Part shown: positions 46,073-58,529 of the stretch, one piece after another
Position numbering within the stretch: position 1 is the first letter of the stretch
Layout: each line of letters starts with the position of its first letter
Assembly (NCBI RefSeq): GCF_016808335.1
Contig: NC_053138.1
Span: forward strand, 12,269,900-12,333,899
DNA length: 64,000 nt
Direction: 5' to 3'
From: Panicum virgatum
Taxonomy: Eukaryota; Streptophyta; Magnoliopsida; Poales; Poaceae
Translations under genes and position numbers: made by a program
Notes under the pieces: generated by a model
Told to the model about the DNA's origin: nothing
The model's input: the letters and a program-made list of their open reading frames with translations, nothing else
The model's database searches: none

Positions 46073-49000
46073 TTAGTTGATGGTGACCCGAGTCTTTATT
46101 GGCTTCAGCTTCACACCCATACTCTCAGGAGATAGCAGCTCAGGCGATATGCAACATGGGCTCAGTGGACTGCGAGGACTGCCGCTCAGCTCATACGGTC
46201 TCGGTCTGTAAAGTCCATATCCCATAAGGAAGTACTCCATTGGCATCAGCATGGCATACGGCTGCTCCTCAGTTACAAGGGAGCCACAATCCTGCACCTG
46301 CGGTTGACTCATAAAGTAATCTGAGTAAAACACTTCTGTTCTAGATGTGCTTCTGTCAGGAGATGGCAACATATGGATCTTTATATTACCTCAACTAGTG
46401 CGCAGTGTCTCCTGTCCAGCTTTGTGGTCATATGGATGGCATCCTCATGGAATTCTGAGTTCTCTCCCACAAAAATTAGTGTGCGGCATTGCAATTTCCT
46501 CAATGAGTCTGTTAAGTCATGCCTCCTGGAGGAGGGGGAATCCATATGAGCATCCATATTCCGAAGATTAACTCTAGTCGACTCTACACAAGGAATAAAT
46601 GACGCACTACATACTCATTTATCGATTGGAGAAATCTCCAAATATTTTCACCCTGCTTCTCATCGAGCAACTGCATATAAATTAATAATAAGCAACCACT
46701 GGTTCCTGATTTATAACTGAAGGAATGTGCAGGAACTACTGCTACTTCAATCTGGTATAGTATGTAACTACAGAGAGAGAGAAAAAGACCAAACTGATAA
46801 TAATAGACTAAGGCCGTGTTTAGTTCGGTAGGGTGTAAACGCAAAAAAAAATTGCGTTTCGAATCTTCCCAATTTGAAGCACTAAATGAAGTCTATTTAC
46901 AAAACTTTTTGCACAGATGGGATTGTAAATCGCGAGACGAATCTAATGATGCTAATTAATCCATGATTAATCAATAATTAGCGGATGGTTACTGTAGCAT
47001 TACTGTTGCAAATCATGGATTAAGTAGGCTCATTATATTCGTCTCGCGATTTACAGCCCATCCATGCAAAAAGTTTTATAAATAGACTTCATTTAGTACT
47101 TCAAATTAGCAAAATTCCTTTTCACTTTAATGCGTTTACATCTTTTTTGTGTTTACGGGGTGGAACTAAACACACCCTAACATTTTTACAGGCTTGCACG
47201 ATGTCTGATTCAGGATATTGTGCATCCCCACGCACTTTCTGCATAGTTTCGTCAGTAAGACAAAAGTGGAGGGCAACTATAATTATGAGTCCCAAGAAGA
47301 CAAGATGAGAATAGTGAGATCTGAAGCTACCTTGCTAAAGTACCGCTGAAGCAAGTACTCCTTGAACAGGCCTCGAGTCCCATAATAGTAGAGCAAATTT
47401 AACAATACCTGTTGCATAAGTTGTCATCATTAATCTAGTATTGAAAATTAAAAAATTTGCATGTTGTTGTATCCTTACTTAAAGATTATACTATTTTTTT
47501 ACCATACATCATCCTGTTCATTATCGTAAATTATGTCTTAGTGTTGATTAAAACAATTTAACTATGATCTACCTATAATAACAATTTGATTTGTTGAGCT
47601 TTAATAATATTATGCATATAATTATTCTTATTTTCATTTTATTTTGGTTGATTGTTGTTAGCTTTAGTTTTTATTAATAGTATATATTTGTAACTGATAC
47701 ATAGCTAAATGATATTTTATATTTAATTTTTCATAATGGCATTGGTGGGTGATTTTTAATTAGGCACAGGGGTATTTTAGGCTAATTTTTATCGTAATGG
47801 CAGTGGTGGGTAATTTTTATTTTTTTTATTTTTCTCCGATTAACATGAGAATTTCTAGGCCTTGAGAGCGAACATGGATGCTCCGTTTATTGATCAAATA
47901 ATAAGATAATAGATGGGATTACCTGGCAGGATACAAAATGCCCAGTTGTAACTGAAAGATGAAGTTACCTTATTATACAACCATTCGCTCCAGGATGGGG
48001 CTTTGCACAGAGGGGAAACCAGCATCAGTCCTATTACCCTCTCCCGATATTTTGTCTATGACGGAGTATAAAATCCTTATTAGCACAGCCTCAAGAGAGA
48101 CATTTTATATCAACTGACAAGTCTTGACTGATAAAAATACATACCGCAAAGAGTGTGAGGACATAGGCACCAACCGTGACACCGAGGCACATCACAGATC
48201 CTAAACTGAAAAGATTGAACAAAAATGTGCAACCGAAATTAAACACCTTTGACTATCCAGTGAATAATTTCTATAGATAAAGATCATAGAGTGAAGAATC
48301 CATGCACTGGGACTAATGTCAATTGTCACGAATCACGATACAGTACCTGAAGAAATCGAGCACATCTGCAACCTGATCGGCAAGATCATCAACAGATAGC
48401 ACCGGCACATCAGATGGGATTGGAGCCGCTCCCAGCTGTAGGGCTCTTAACACAGGCCACGACAAAGATCATGTAAGAAGCTGAATCAACACAAGGCCAC
48501 AACATAACGCATGACAAAGGTTGAATCGGCATTACTGACCTCGTGCCCCTGAGGATTGATGTGGTAGATGCAGAAATTGTGGAGCAGCAAAGACGCAGCT
48601 TCCGGGCAGAAGAACAATCCTTGGAAACAGGACAAGTCTGGCAAAGCCACAGCAGAAAAACAGTAGCCTGTGAGCCATGTTTGGTTGGTGATTGCAGAAT
48701 CCAGTCATAGCAGTTATCAGTAAATTATAAAATCTGTGATGACACTCACAGTTCAAACCTACATCCGGGTAGGTAATAAGCGCAGGCTTGTCCTCGTCTC
48801 CATACACCGCAACTGTTACAGCAGAACCACATCTCGTCCTCACAAGATGCTCCTGGTCAAGAAAAGGCAGAAACATTGGGTAAGTTTGACCACTCCGAAG
48901 TCCAAACGAAAGAAATTTGGAAGTGGAACAGGCTAAGTTTGGCAAATTTTGGGCGACTTCCAAATAGATGAACGCAGGGACTATCAATCGCCAAGAGGAA

Positions 49001-49487
49001 ACGTTTGAGCCCCAACATACTCTTATTGCCTAGCACAAGTACATGACTAGGAAAAAGAAACTAGCAGAGCAGAATTCAGTACAGCCGTCCAGCCTTGGTT
49101 TGAGAAAGATGGTAAAAACAGCAAAACACTGGGTAGAAACACCAAAAATAAAAGCATTTGATGACGCGACAGACAAAAACACATTCGTATAAATTGCATT
49201 TCAGGGAATCAAAACATTTCTAGGCAGAAAGAAACAACTGGGCAGTAGAGAAATAAAGCAGACGCAGTCCAATTACGCCCTAGAGGACTAAAATTGAAAG
49301 GGAAAAAACGCCCCGAAATAATAGAAGAGGCAGGGCCGCCTCCCGTAACCGAAAATCTAACCCCATTTGGAATTGGAATGGAAGCAAGAAAGCTACGAGG
49401 TGCTTGTCGTCGGACTCGGACCTTGCCGCCGAAGGAGATCCGCTCGACGTCCACCGAAAAGGAGGCCGAGCCGCTGGACTCCCCCAT
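46073..49487 (-). CDS. NDL protein (N-MYC downregulated-like; NDRG family, SF21-like), 11 exons
   Basis: Minus-strand exons: 49487-49422, 48852-48750, 48637-48540, 48435-48347, 48205-48145, 48055-47969, 47408-47331, 47238-47182, 46670-46615, 46525-46390 and 46297-46073. Phases agree and the product is about 351 residues. Diagnostic segments are [78 protein letters not shown] and the C-terminal [16 protein letters not shown]. The family has an alpha/beta-hydrolase fold in which the nucleophile elbow lacks the catalytic serine (GVTVG here). Arabidopsis NDL proteins bind the G-protein beta subunit AGB1 and RGS1 and affect auxin transport and root/shoot branching. That role is inferred by family. 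Intron 8 contains a Tourist MITE and intron 6 a Helitron-like repeat. Which NDL paralogue this is remains undecided. Confidence 0.94.
46812..47177. mobile_element. Tourist MITE (366 bp) inside NDL intron 8
   Basis: TAA duplications (46809-46811 and 47178-47180) flank ends GGCCGTGTTTAGTTC and GGGTGTGTTTAGTTCC (reverse complement). The interior has long palindromic blocks (TAAATCGCGAGACGAAT versus ATTCGTCTCGCGATTTA). It makes up most of the intron between 46671 and 47181. Confidence 0.92.
47435..47895 (-). mobile_element. Helitron-like repeat fragment inside NDL intron 6
   Basis: This ~460-bp stretch is the inverted counterpart of 63465-63925, sharing runs such as AATTTGCATGTT, TATCCTTACTTAAA, CATCATCCTGTTCATTATCG and GAGAGCGAAC. 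It lacks the 3'-terminal hairpin and CTAG present at 63925-63947, so this copy is truncated. Confidence 0.75.
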
Positions 49488-49576
49488 TGCTGCTTCGCTT
49501 CCAGTTCCAGGGCACCTCTCCCCACTTCCCTCCTCCTCCTCGAGCGCCTCCGCCTCCGCCTCCGCGCGCGGGCGCG

Positions 49577-49584
49577 TATATATA
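49577..49584 (-). promoter_or_regulatory. TATA box of the NDL gene
   Basis: TATATATA sits in a GC-rich context 90 bp upstream of the NDL ATG (49487), followed by a CT/GA-rich leader. It is the only TATA-like site close upstream. Confidence 0.6.
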
Positions 49585-50022
49585 CGGCGCCGCAGGCTGC
49601 TCCTGCTCGGTTGGTCATCCCTTCACCGACGGACGGGAGGACGATGGGTCAAACTCACCGGGTGGGTCGTCGCACCCCCTGCCGAACCGAGACTCTGTTT
49701 TGGATTGGATTTGTTGTGGACGCCCCCGCTCTCGTCGCCATCCTGGTGAGCCCACCTGTCATCGACCGTGGCTGGAGGCCTGGGCGTGCCATGGCCCATG
49801 GGCTTCACCTGATTCGGTCGGACTGCGCGGGGTCGCAGTAATGACTCTCCCCATGCTTCACCTCGCGAAACATTGAATATTTAGAAAAATAAATACTGGC
49901 TAAATTAGGTGCCGACCAACTAATAAAGTATAGATAATTTTCCCATCTAGAATGAAATTTAACTTTCTATGTGCTGTATGATTTTGGAGAAATTGATGGA
50001 CAATGCTTTAAGGGACAAATGA

Positions 50023-50249
50023 GGCTCTGTTTAGTTTCCAAAAAAATTTCTACACTACCCGTCGCATCGAATCTTCGGACACATACATGAAATATTAAAT
50101 GTAGTTGAAAAAACCAATTACACAGTCTAACTAATTACCATGAGATGGATCTTTTAAGACTAATTAATTCATAATTAGATATTATTTGTCAAGTAACAAC
50201 AAAATGTGCTACAATACCAAAAGTCAAACTTTTTCACCAAAACACACCC
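50023..50249. mobile_element. Tourist-like MITE (227 bp), flanks TGA
   Basis: The left end GGCTCTGTTTAGTTTCC pairs with the right end GGGTGTGTTTTGG (reverse complement). TGA flanks both sides (50020-50022 and 50250-50252). Confidence 0.7.
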
Positions 50250-50271
50250 TGAGTTTAATTGAGGTGATGGC

Positions 50272-53200
50272 TGTAACACCCCGGTGTTATTTTGACGCTA
50301 ATGGCGTGTTTAATCGACAATTAAGGCTAATCACTGTCATTAGCGCTAATTGAGTCTGTTTAGAAAACATCGTTTAATCGGTTTCGATTGTGTTTTTGTC
50401 CCTGATTTGAGCTTCAAATCAATTTTCGCCCAAAACAAAAGTTGTAGATCTTTCTTTCCTCTACAACTTTTATTTTGGCCAAATTTTGAGTTGCCATATC
50501 AAAATTTGAGAATTGGAGGGTCAAAACCGAGTCAAATCATTCAATTTCGTTACTGTTTTGCCCTGTTCAGCACTGTGTGGGCGCCGACGCCCATACCGAT
50601 GTGCTGGCCGTCGACGAGCTCGTCCACGCGTCGGCGATCGCGCCCCGGCGATCCTCGTCGTCCGAGCGCCGTCCTTATCATCGCGAGCACCCTGGAACCT
50701 TCCCGTCCCAGTCCGTTCCTCTCCTTCTTCCTCAGTGCACGCCGAGCTCGAGCAGAGCTCGCCGCCATTCGCCCTCCCGGCCCTAGCTCGCCACCTCGCT
50801 CGAATCCTTCGCGTCCTGAGCTGCGCAACTTCGCCCCGACCCTCCTCCACCTCTCCTCGACCCCGGCCGTGCCCAAACCCGGCCGAAATCGAGCTCCCGC
50901 CGTCGCCGCCATCGCCATTTTCCCTGGACCTCCGCCTTCTCCGTCGAGCTCCACCTTCCAGCCTCCCTCTGCTCCAATCGGGCGCACGGTGAGGTTCCTT
51001 GCCGTCTCCTCCTCCTTCCCGACCTTTTCCCCTTCGGATTCCGCGGCCGCCGCCTCTGGAACATCGCCGCGCCGCCGGTGGCCGCGCTGCCTCCGGCCGC
51101 CGCACGCTGCGGGCCGTGCCCGCGCGGCATGGGGCCGCGCCACCGCACGCGCCAGCACCGCACGGCCGCGCTGGGGCTCGCCCTGCCGCAAGCCGCTGCC
51201 GCCTGGCCTTGCGCCGGCCGGAGTGGCCGCGCCACTGCGCGCCGCCGCAAGCCACCGCCGCCCTTCCGCGTGCGCCGCCGCCCTAGCCCGCGCGCGCCCC
51301 TGTGCGCTGCCCTGCGCGCGCCCCAGCTCGGCCGCAGGCGCACAGCCCCCTGCGCGCGAGCCGCCGCGCGGCCCAGCTGGCCGGCCGGCCCCCACGGCCA
51401 CCGAGCGCGCGCTCCGCGCGCCGCCGGGGAAGAACAGAGGAGCCCCTGCTCCCTCTGTTGCTCTGCGGGTGGGGCCCGCGGGTCAGTGGGGGTAGGGGTG
51501 GGTTTTGTTTTTCTATTTAGTTGATTTGAGTGAGATTTGCAAAATTCGTATAAAATCGCAGAAAAATGCGAAAAATACCAAACCAATTTTGTTAGCTTTC
51601 TAAAATCATAATCTTTAGAGGAAAAATGCTTAATCATGCATTTTATCACTTTTGCTCTGGTGAAAATTCATTTTATCTTTGACCTAGTTTATTTTGTACC
51701 ACTTGTTCTATAACTCTAAAAATTATGGAAAATTCGCAGTGGCTTACTCCTTTCATGTATAGTCCACTGTAAAAGTTTCATGGCCTGTTGCTATGCACTT
51801 TTGGGTAGATCTATTTATACTTCATTTACTTGCTAGGGTTAGTTAATTGTTTCATGCATGCAAGGCAAACTCCTGTTAATCCATGCTAACCTAAGTCGCT
51901 TTAGTAGTTGTTTTCGTTGGAAGCACTTCAGGCTAAATGTTTGAACTTTGGTTTTCGCATCGTAAGCACGTATGCATTGCACCATATCCTAACTGTTGCA
52001 TGTCATATTTTATTCGTGTAGACGCTACGAACGAAGCTGTCCACGAGCTGATCGTTGAGCCGGTCCAGGAGCCACGATCAGGAGCGCAGCAGGAGGACGC
52101 CGTTGAGCACGCCCCCGGAGACCTAGTTAACCCCGCTGACCTGCAAGGCAAGCCCCGGAGCATAACCATAATTTAAATTATTCAATGTTTATTTAAGTAT
52201 TGTGCATTTATGTTCTAGGAGTTGAATGGAACCATAGTATGCATGTTTCCCTAGGTACCGTGGGCCTATACTAGTATGCAGGTGTCGATAGAAATGCTTT
52301 GCTAAATAGGATTTCGGTAGAAGTCGAGTGATTGCTGTCACTCGCAAGTTTAGGATCTTGATCCCTTAGCTTTGGCTTGAAATGAATTGTGGAGTAAAGA
52401 GAAATGGAGACCGGGCGGAAATGAGTTGGTTTTGGAATGGATGGAAAGTTAGATCCGCCTGTGTCGATTGAGGACCGTTCCGTTGTTGGCAGTGCTGATC
52501 GAGGATTGAACAGTACTAACCACATACCGGAAGTAGGAGGTAGTCGAAACCGGTAAGCTGTGTACCACCTTACAGCGGTGATTTGAATTCCGCCATGCTA
52601 CGCTGGGCGTGGGAGTTGGTGGGTGTTGGATAGGATGCCGCCTCCGGGTTCTCCGGGAGTTCACTGCGAGGGGCCCATCACCTGGGTTTTAGCAGGCGTA
52701 GTTCAGATGCCGTGGTAATGTGGAAACAGTTGACGCGAGTGGCCCGACGGGGCTTACATGTGTCGTGTGAGTTAGGTCCACCTTGCAAGGTTAAATCGGA
52801 TCGATTCGCCGTGACTCGCGGTTATGAGAGCCTTGATCTCTTTGTCACATCGTAGTAAGAAAGTGGAATGAAAACGGAGTGGAAAAGACTGGTTTGGAAG
52901 TTACTAAAAGATAATCTGTTCCACCATGTGTGTTTTAGATGAATAGGCGAACTTAGTAATACTTGGTATACTAAATGGAGCTAAAATATTGAAAGTAAGG
53001 ATTCACTTATAGCAGCTTTTCAGCAAAAGAACTCCAGAGCCAAAAAGCTTTGCATGTCTAGGTAATGGGCTAAGTATACCCGAGGTCGGGTAAGCCTTGC
53101 TGAGTATTAGTATACTCAGGGTTGTTGTTGTAACCTTTTTAAGCAGGTTGTGTCCCCGCTGACTTCGAGGAGATCTGTGCGTCCTGGATTGGACAGCCGC

Positions 53201-53617
53201 TTCCTCCAGGTTGGACCGTCGAGTGGGCCCCGTCTTCCCCGTGAAGATTGGGCAGGTTGGCGTCACATCGGTGGGCAGGATGTGGAGCTCACCTTTTATC
53301 GTCGTCGTAGCTATCGTATTGTATTTCGAACTCAGTTTTAAACTTCCGCTGTGCGTTTGAACTCTGTTGTTTGTATTTAAACCTTTTATGTAAAACCTGT
53401 GTTGTAAATTAATTTGAAGATTTCTGTTGCTGGTAACACCTGTGCTCGTCTTCGTACGGGTCTAAGTGCAATTGTGATCCTGGAGTACAGTAGTTTAATC
53501 GGGATTTTACCCGACAGCCTGTCAGGTTACACCGTTTTAAGTGCACAGTAACTTGATTAAGTATTAAGATGATGGTTAGTGCATTTAAGCCGGTTTAATT
53601 TGGACGGTGCTGCTACA
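50272..53617 (+). repeat. 5' LTR (3,346 bp)
   Basis: It begins TGTAACACCCCGGTGTTA and ends GGTGCTGCTACA. A very GC-rich block (about 50575-51480) lies 300-1,200 bp inside. I saw no difference from the 3' LTR in the stretches compared, and every open frame recurs exactly 8,258 bp downstream. This suggests very recent insertion. Confidence 0.93.
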
Positions 53618-53619
53618 GC

Positions 53620-53632
53620 TGGCATCAGAGCT
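53620..53632 (+). other. Primer-binding site (initiator tRNA-Met type)
   Basis: TGGCATCAGAGCT lies two bases after the 5' LTR. The usual plant Met site is TGGTATCAGAGC; there is one difference, at the fourth base. Confidence 0.85.
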
Positions 53633-56600
53633 CTAAATTGCACTGGGGTGACTACCTTGCAACGATTTCGGGTTTTCGAAAAGTTGACGCTAGATGCGCT
53701 AAGGAATAGAATAGATAGTTCGTATGCCCTAATTATGTTTTATATAAGTTAGGTGGCAACTAAGTATCTATTTTATTCCAGCACTTCCAGCTTTTCCTGT
53801 TTGTTAAACCTTATTTCGGTAACGACGCACCTACGCTGAGGTAAGCAAGGTAAGCATTCTGGTAGTCCTTAGAATAGCCCACGTGTTTCATACGTGCGCG
53901 GGTCCCGTATGTTGAGCATACGAGGAGGTGATAAGGCTCAATTCAAACGAGTCTGTCGCTATCTGCCGCCTGATATGGAGTGCGGATTTCATGCCGTGTG
54001 ATTGTGATCACGGCCATTTCGTAAGGCAATGTTACGAGATGTAAACCTGTCATGCGGTTGGCCATGACCGTGACCCTTGGGACACGTCTACCCTTGGATG
54101 TCCCGTAAGGCGAGTGTACGGGAAGTGAATACGTTGTTGTGACGTATGCAGCGCTGCCCATTCAGCGTCGAACGTCTGGGTGCCATTTCTATAGTGGATG
54201 GTAATGTATGTGTGAATATGTGGGAAACTGCATATGCGTTACCCGTGTGGCGTAGGACACATGGGGGCCGTTCGTGTGTGCTGGCACGAAGGGTCCAGAA
54301 ATGGATAATTATATCTCTCCTGTTGTCTTGGTTTGTCTGCAGGAACACTAACTTCATTAAACGCGTTATAAAATCCTTGATCGTAGGAACGACTAGCCTA
54401 TATATAGGGAGAGTACGTATTTGTGTCACCAATTGTTCCCGTATGCCTAGATATTGGTAATTGTTGGTGAGGAACGATAGAACGTGCATGCATCATGACC
54501 TATCTTGGTTTGATTAATTGCCTTGATGGTTGCGTCGGTTTACCAAAATTGTGTTGCTTGTACCTAATTCTCCACCTAGAATTTGTGTTGTTAGTAGTGA
54601 GACCTATACAATCTGCTAGTCTGACCCTGGTTGAGAAGATCTTTCTCAACGGCTTTGGATCATGTGAGAACCTTTCCAGTAGATCTTAGCTTGTCATTCA
54701 AGTCAACCTCTTGATTCATGTCTTGGACCAATTCCAACAAAACCACTATTACTTTTCATGGCAAAGCCTTGAATTTGCCAACAAAGTCTTTCAATCCATC
54801 GTTCAATGATCGGCCTGTCATTGATTTCGTAATCTATATTGTTGGCTATTTTGATTCTAACACCGGAACTTTGTACATTCCATTCTTGCTCAGTAGTTTT
54901 GGATAAATAAAAAAAAAGTTTATGACAAAATAACTTTTTGAATACAGTCATTGCAACAATCATGCATCACGTCATTGGTCAGTGCATGGTGTTGCATCAT
55001 CGTCGAGAATCCATAGATTGACTAACGGGAATGCATTCGAGTGTAACATCGTGGGTTGTCTTGGATTCCCTCTAACCTATCTTGACTTTTCTGGTCTGTT
55101 GGGTTGCTACTCTTGTTTTCTCTTGTGGTGGTGTTTAGTTGCATGACCCTGATGCCGCGACGGAACCTAGGGCCTCGTGTGTGTTGCAGCCACATGATGG
55201 AGCCACTAGGAGCGCGCTGGTGTCTCGGTATATGTGACATACCTCACCTCAATCCATTCTTATGCAACCCTTACTAGTGTCCTAACTTCTAATACTTACT
55301 CAAGGGTATGGGGTTAACGCGAGTTTAGTCACGAGGGAACAGTCATAAGACGCGTGTTGCATTGTGTGCATCGCAAACTCACGTGTGTATGCATCATATT
55401 TTATGCATCTCATACATGCATACATCAAGAGCATCATCATTTTTGCATCATGGTGTATGCATCATTGGGCCAGCATCATGGCAAATGCATCGTGTCATAT
55501 GCACCATTTCATCCATCATTTTATTGCACTGGCATTGCAATCATCCATCTCTAGGGTGCATCATTATCATGGCTATCGAGCATTTGCACTCTGAGTTGGA
55601 ATATATTTTGTCATTATTCCTTGATTGCATCGGCATAAATGGGCATGTTTTGCAACTAGTATCGTGCAACTCATTCAAATAATATAATTCTGAGCAAGGA
55701 TGTTCCGAAATTTCCATTTAAACCCATCTTCCGTGCTATCCTCACTTGTTCTCCCAAGCCTTGTGCTGAATCTCACCGACATCCGCTTTCTTCATGTCAT
55801 GATCTCAGCATTGTGAGAACTGACCATCTTGTCTCATCATCATTCCTTGTTCGGTTTAACTTTTCTTTTAAGATCTGAAAACCTTATTTTGACTCAGTTA
55901 TCCTATCTAGCTGAAGAACCGTGTACGAAACGAGTTTGATGCTTCCTTAAAAACGATCATCGTCATCAGGAGGCGTCCCTGGCTGCATGCAAGGAGGAAG
56001 TTCCTTTCGCTTTAGTGGCAAAATCCTAGATCTGGAATGCGTTCGTAATCTTTGGAGTTCCATAAATGACCCTGATCAAGGTTTGGAGCTAGAAATCTTA
56101 AACGCAGTGCTAGTTACGGTTGTTTGTGTTGTAAAAATCCAGGATCTAAGCGTCCTGTAGACATTTTCGTTGACACGCTTACCCTAGCCAAGTTTCACCA
56201 AGTGCTTGTCTATGTCTGTGGTCTGCTCATGTGCCTGATGGTCAAAAGCCATACCTACAATCATGGTGGAACCTCTCTGTCGCTTATTCTAAAGATGATC
56301 TTGTGCAATGCTAATCTCCTTTTCTCCTTTAGCGTCAAAATCGTTCCGTTGTAAATCACGTCATTGCTTTATCAGGTAAGTCTCTGGAAGGTACATCAGT
56401 TCTGTTCCAGGTGTCTGCTAGTTTCGTTTACAGATCCCGTAGGTTCTTGAATGGTTAGCGGACTTGATCTCATGTTACTGTCCAACCGGACCGAATCGCC
56501 TGTTGATCGGTAATCAGGTAATCTCATCGGTGGACGGAAGCGGTATGTGAAGCTTAAGCAAGAATCTTATTTCCAGCAATCTGTGGCAGCTAATCCCTGT

Positions 56601-56993
56601 TGCTCTCATGTTATGCCCCGTTTTTGGATCGCCTCCTTGCTATCCCTCCGTCTCGTAATGCTTATACATGCACGATCTATATGTGCTACAAGAGATTCTC
56701 GTTGGAAGTATGCCTGACGGCGCCGCAATGAAACCAAGAGCCTACTCTGAGCAATCAACACATGCTTGTACTACTCGACACACGCTGGTGCGGAGATTGC
56801 TAATTATGATCCCTTATACCACTGTGTCGGTGTGATATCTCCTCATGGGCATTTCCCGCATCTATCGTTCGCCGTTTTGCCTAGAAATCTCTATACCGGA
56901 CCTAAATTTAGTGAGTCTTTCTTCCGAAGTTACCAAGGGGATTGATCTTTCAAAGAACTGCTAAGGGACGAAAATGCTAGAAGACTACAAGAT
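53633..56993. other. Noncoding interior of the retrotransposon
   Basis: About 3.4 kb between the primer site and the reverse-transcriptase fragment. Stops are frequent in all frames and I recognise no gag domain where it would normally sit. Around 55340-55560 there is a run of CATCAT/GCATCA-rich sequence. Confidence 0.6.
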
Positions 56994-57461
56994 GTGGTAG
57001 ACAAAGGACCTTGGTTAATTTACCAAGATGATCAACTAGCTGGAGCTAAGGTATTCTCAAAAATAGATCTACGATCTGGTTATCATGAAATCAAAATCGG
57101 ACCGGTGGATATACCAAAAACAGCATTCTCCACTCGTTATGGTCTTTATGAGTATTTGGTCGTGTCCTTTGGATTAACCAATGCTCCAGCCTACTTCATG
57201 TATCTCATGAATTCGGTGTTCATGTCAAAGCTGGATAAATTCGTCGTGGTATTCATTGATGATATCTTAATCTATTCCAAGACAGAAGAAGAACATGATC
57301 AGCATCTTCATATAGTACTCCAGCGTCTTAGGGAACATCAGCTATATGCTGAACTCAGCAAAGTGCGAATTCTTGCTAGAGGAAATTTCTTTCACCATAG
57401 TAGGAAATTCAGGTTTTGGACTACATGTGTAATCTTGAGTTCCCTAAACGACATTGCTTAG
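56994..57461 (+). pseudogene. Ty3/gypsy reverse-transcriptase fragment
   Basis: A 155-codon frame in which residues about 11-125 match gypsy [54 protein letters not shown] and the catalytic FIDDILIYS. Palm-domain sequence before this block and the thumb, RNase H and integrase after it are missing; the frame changes to unrelated sequence on both sides. The piece is too short to be an active polymerase. Confidence 0.85.
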
Positions 57462-57595
57462 TTTGGGCTAGAAACTTGCGTATGCAATGTTGTGTATAGC
57501 TATTTATGTGTATGAGGTTTGTGTGGGTCCTCCCGAAATAGAAGTTGTCCTACTGCTAAAGATGTCTCCACTTCATTCTGTTTCTCAGGTGAATA

Positions 57596-58426
57596 ATGGA
57601 GTATACAGTGGGAAGTAGTAGAAAGGAACCTGGTCAGGGGCACATCAACCTTCTACCTTCCGACGTCGTGATAACTAAAGCACCAATGAGGCAATTTGAG
57701 CCTTGCCACTGTTGCAAGATGTACGACCGCCCTTGTCTACGAAGCAGCTCCACAGAAAGGAAAAGTGAGCACAGCGAAGGACTTGAAGAATATACTAACC
57801 CTAGACCGGAAATAAATTGGAAGCAAGAAAAGACGCAGAATGTTTATTCGGACTCCTTGATGCCACCATCGCGACTTCCGATGGGACTTAAAGATCACCA
57901 GGTAAATTGTCGGACTCCCAAGCTCGGCGCAGGCAGCATAGACTTGAGTGGATGGGAAATTACATGCACAGAATTCTCTCCACGTGGTAGAAGGCAAGTT
58001 AGAAGTACTACTGATGTCGACCCAGCTATAAGAGCAAGAACTCGTTCACCTGTTCGGAGATCAATGAGGTCAAAGAAGAAATGTCGTTGCACCGGATGTC
58101 AACCTTGTTTCAAGTGTGGCGAATACGGTCATTTTATCCGGGACTGCCGTTCATCCACTTGGAAAGATCCACCGAATTCGGTTAACACCTCTAATAATCT
58201 GAACTGGACAAGGATATTATCCGATGCTCGTATGTCGGGAGGCGACTCAAGCCATCTACTTCGGATGTTAGCTGCACAGTATGAACCACCTACACAAGGC
58301 CAGAGGTCAAATAAGCAATGCGACAGAGAAAAATTTTGTACTTGGTACCATCGTGAAGAGATAGTTCACGCTGAATGCGCTACCCCTAAGAAAGATTCCG
58401 AAGGTAAGTCAGTTTGGAGAAAGTAA
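57596..58426 (+). CDS. CCHC zinc-knuckle ORF at the 3' end of the retrotransposon (gag-like or accessory)
   Basis: An uninterrupted 276-codon frame from a true ATG ends about 100 bp before the 3' LTR. It is Arg/Lys-rich before residue 170, then has CFKCGEYGHFIRDC (C171, C174, H179, C184), the retroviral-type nucleocapsid knuckle. Near the C-terminus, CTWYHREEIVHAEC resembles a second, irregular knuckle. In gypsy elements such a knuckle belongs at the end of gag, upstream of RT. Here it lies downstream of the RT fragment. It may bind the element's RNA, but no capsid domain is recognisable. Whether it is translated is unknown. Confidence 0.7.
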   Translation: MEYTVGSSRKEPGQGHINLLPSDVVITKAPMRQFEPCHCCKMYDRPCLRSSSTERKSEHSEGLEEYTNPRPEINWKQEKTQNVYSDSLMPPSRLPMGLKDHQVNCRTPKLGAGSIDLSGWEITCTEFSPRGRRQVRSTTDVDPAIRARTRSPVRRSMRSKKKCRCTGCQPCFKCGEYGHFIRDCRSSTWKDPPNSVNTSNNLNWTRILSDARMSGGDSSHLLRMLAAQYEPPTQGQRSNKQCDREKFCTWYHREEIVHAECATPKKDSEGKSVWRK

Positions 58427-58516
58427 TTTTTGGATAGTGCTATTATCCTTGGTTAACGAGCATCCTTCCTCCTTATCGGTCACTTACGCGTGTGAATCTC
58501 GGGACGAGATTCCTTT

Positions 58517-58528
58517 AAGGGGGGAAGG
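58517..58528 (+). other. Polypurine tract
   Basis: AAGGGGGGAAGG lies directly before the 3' LTR (58530), the standard plus-strand primer position. Confidence 0.85.
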
Positions 58529-58529
58529 C

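Noticed and set aside
50350..51495. 381-codon frame and its antisense rivals in the 5' LTR, repeated in the 3' LTR
   Set aside because: Low-complexity Pro/Ala/Arg composition in three frames; not a recognisable protein, so kept only as an observation on the LTR's GC-rich block.
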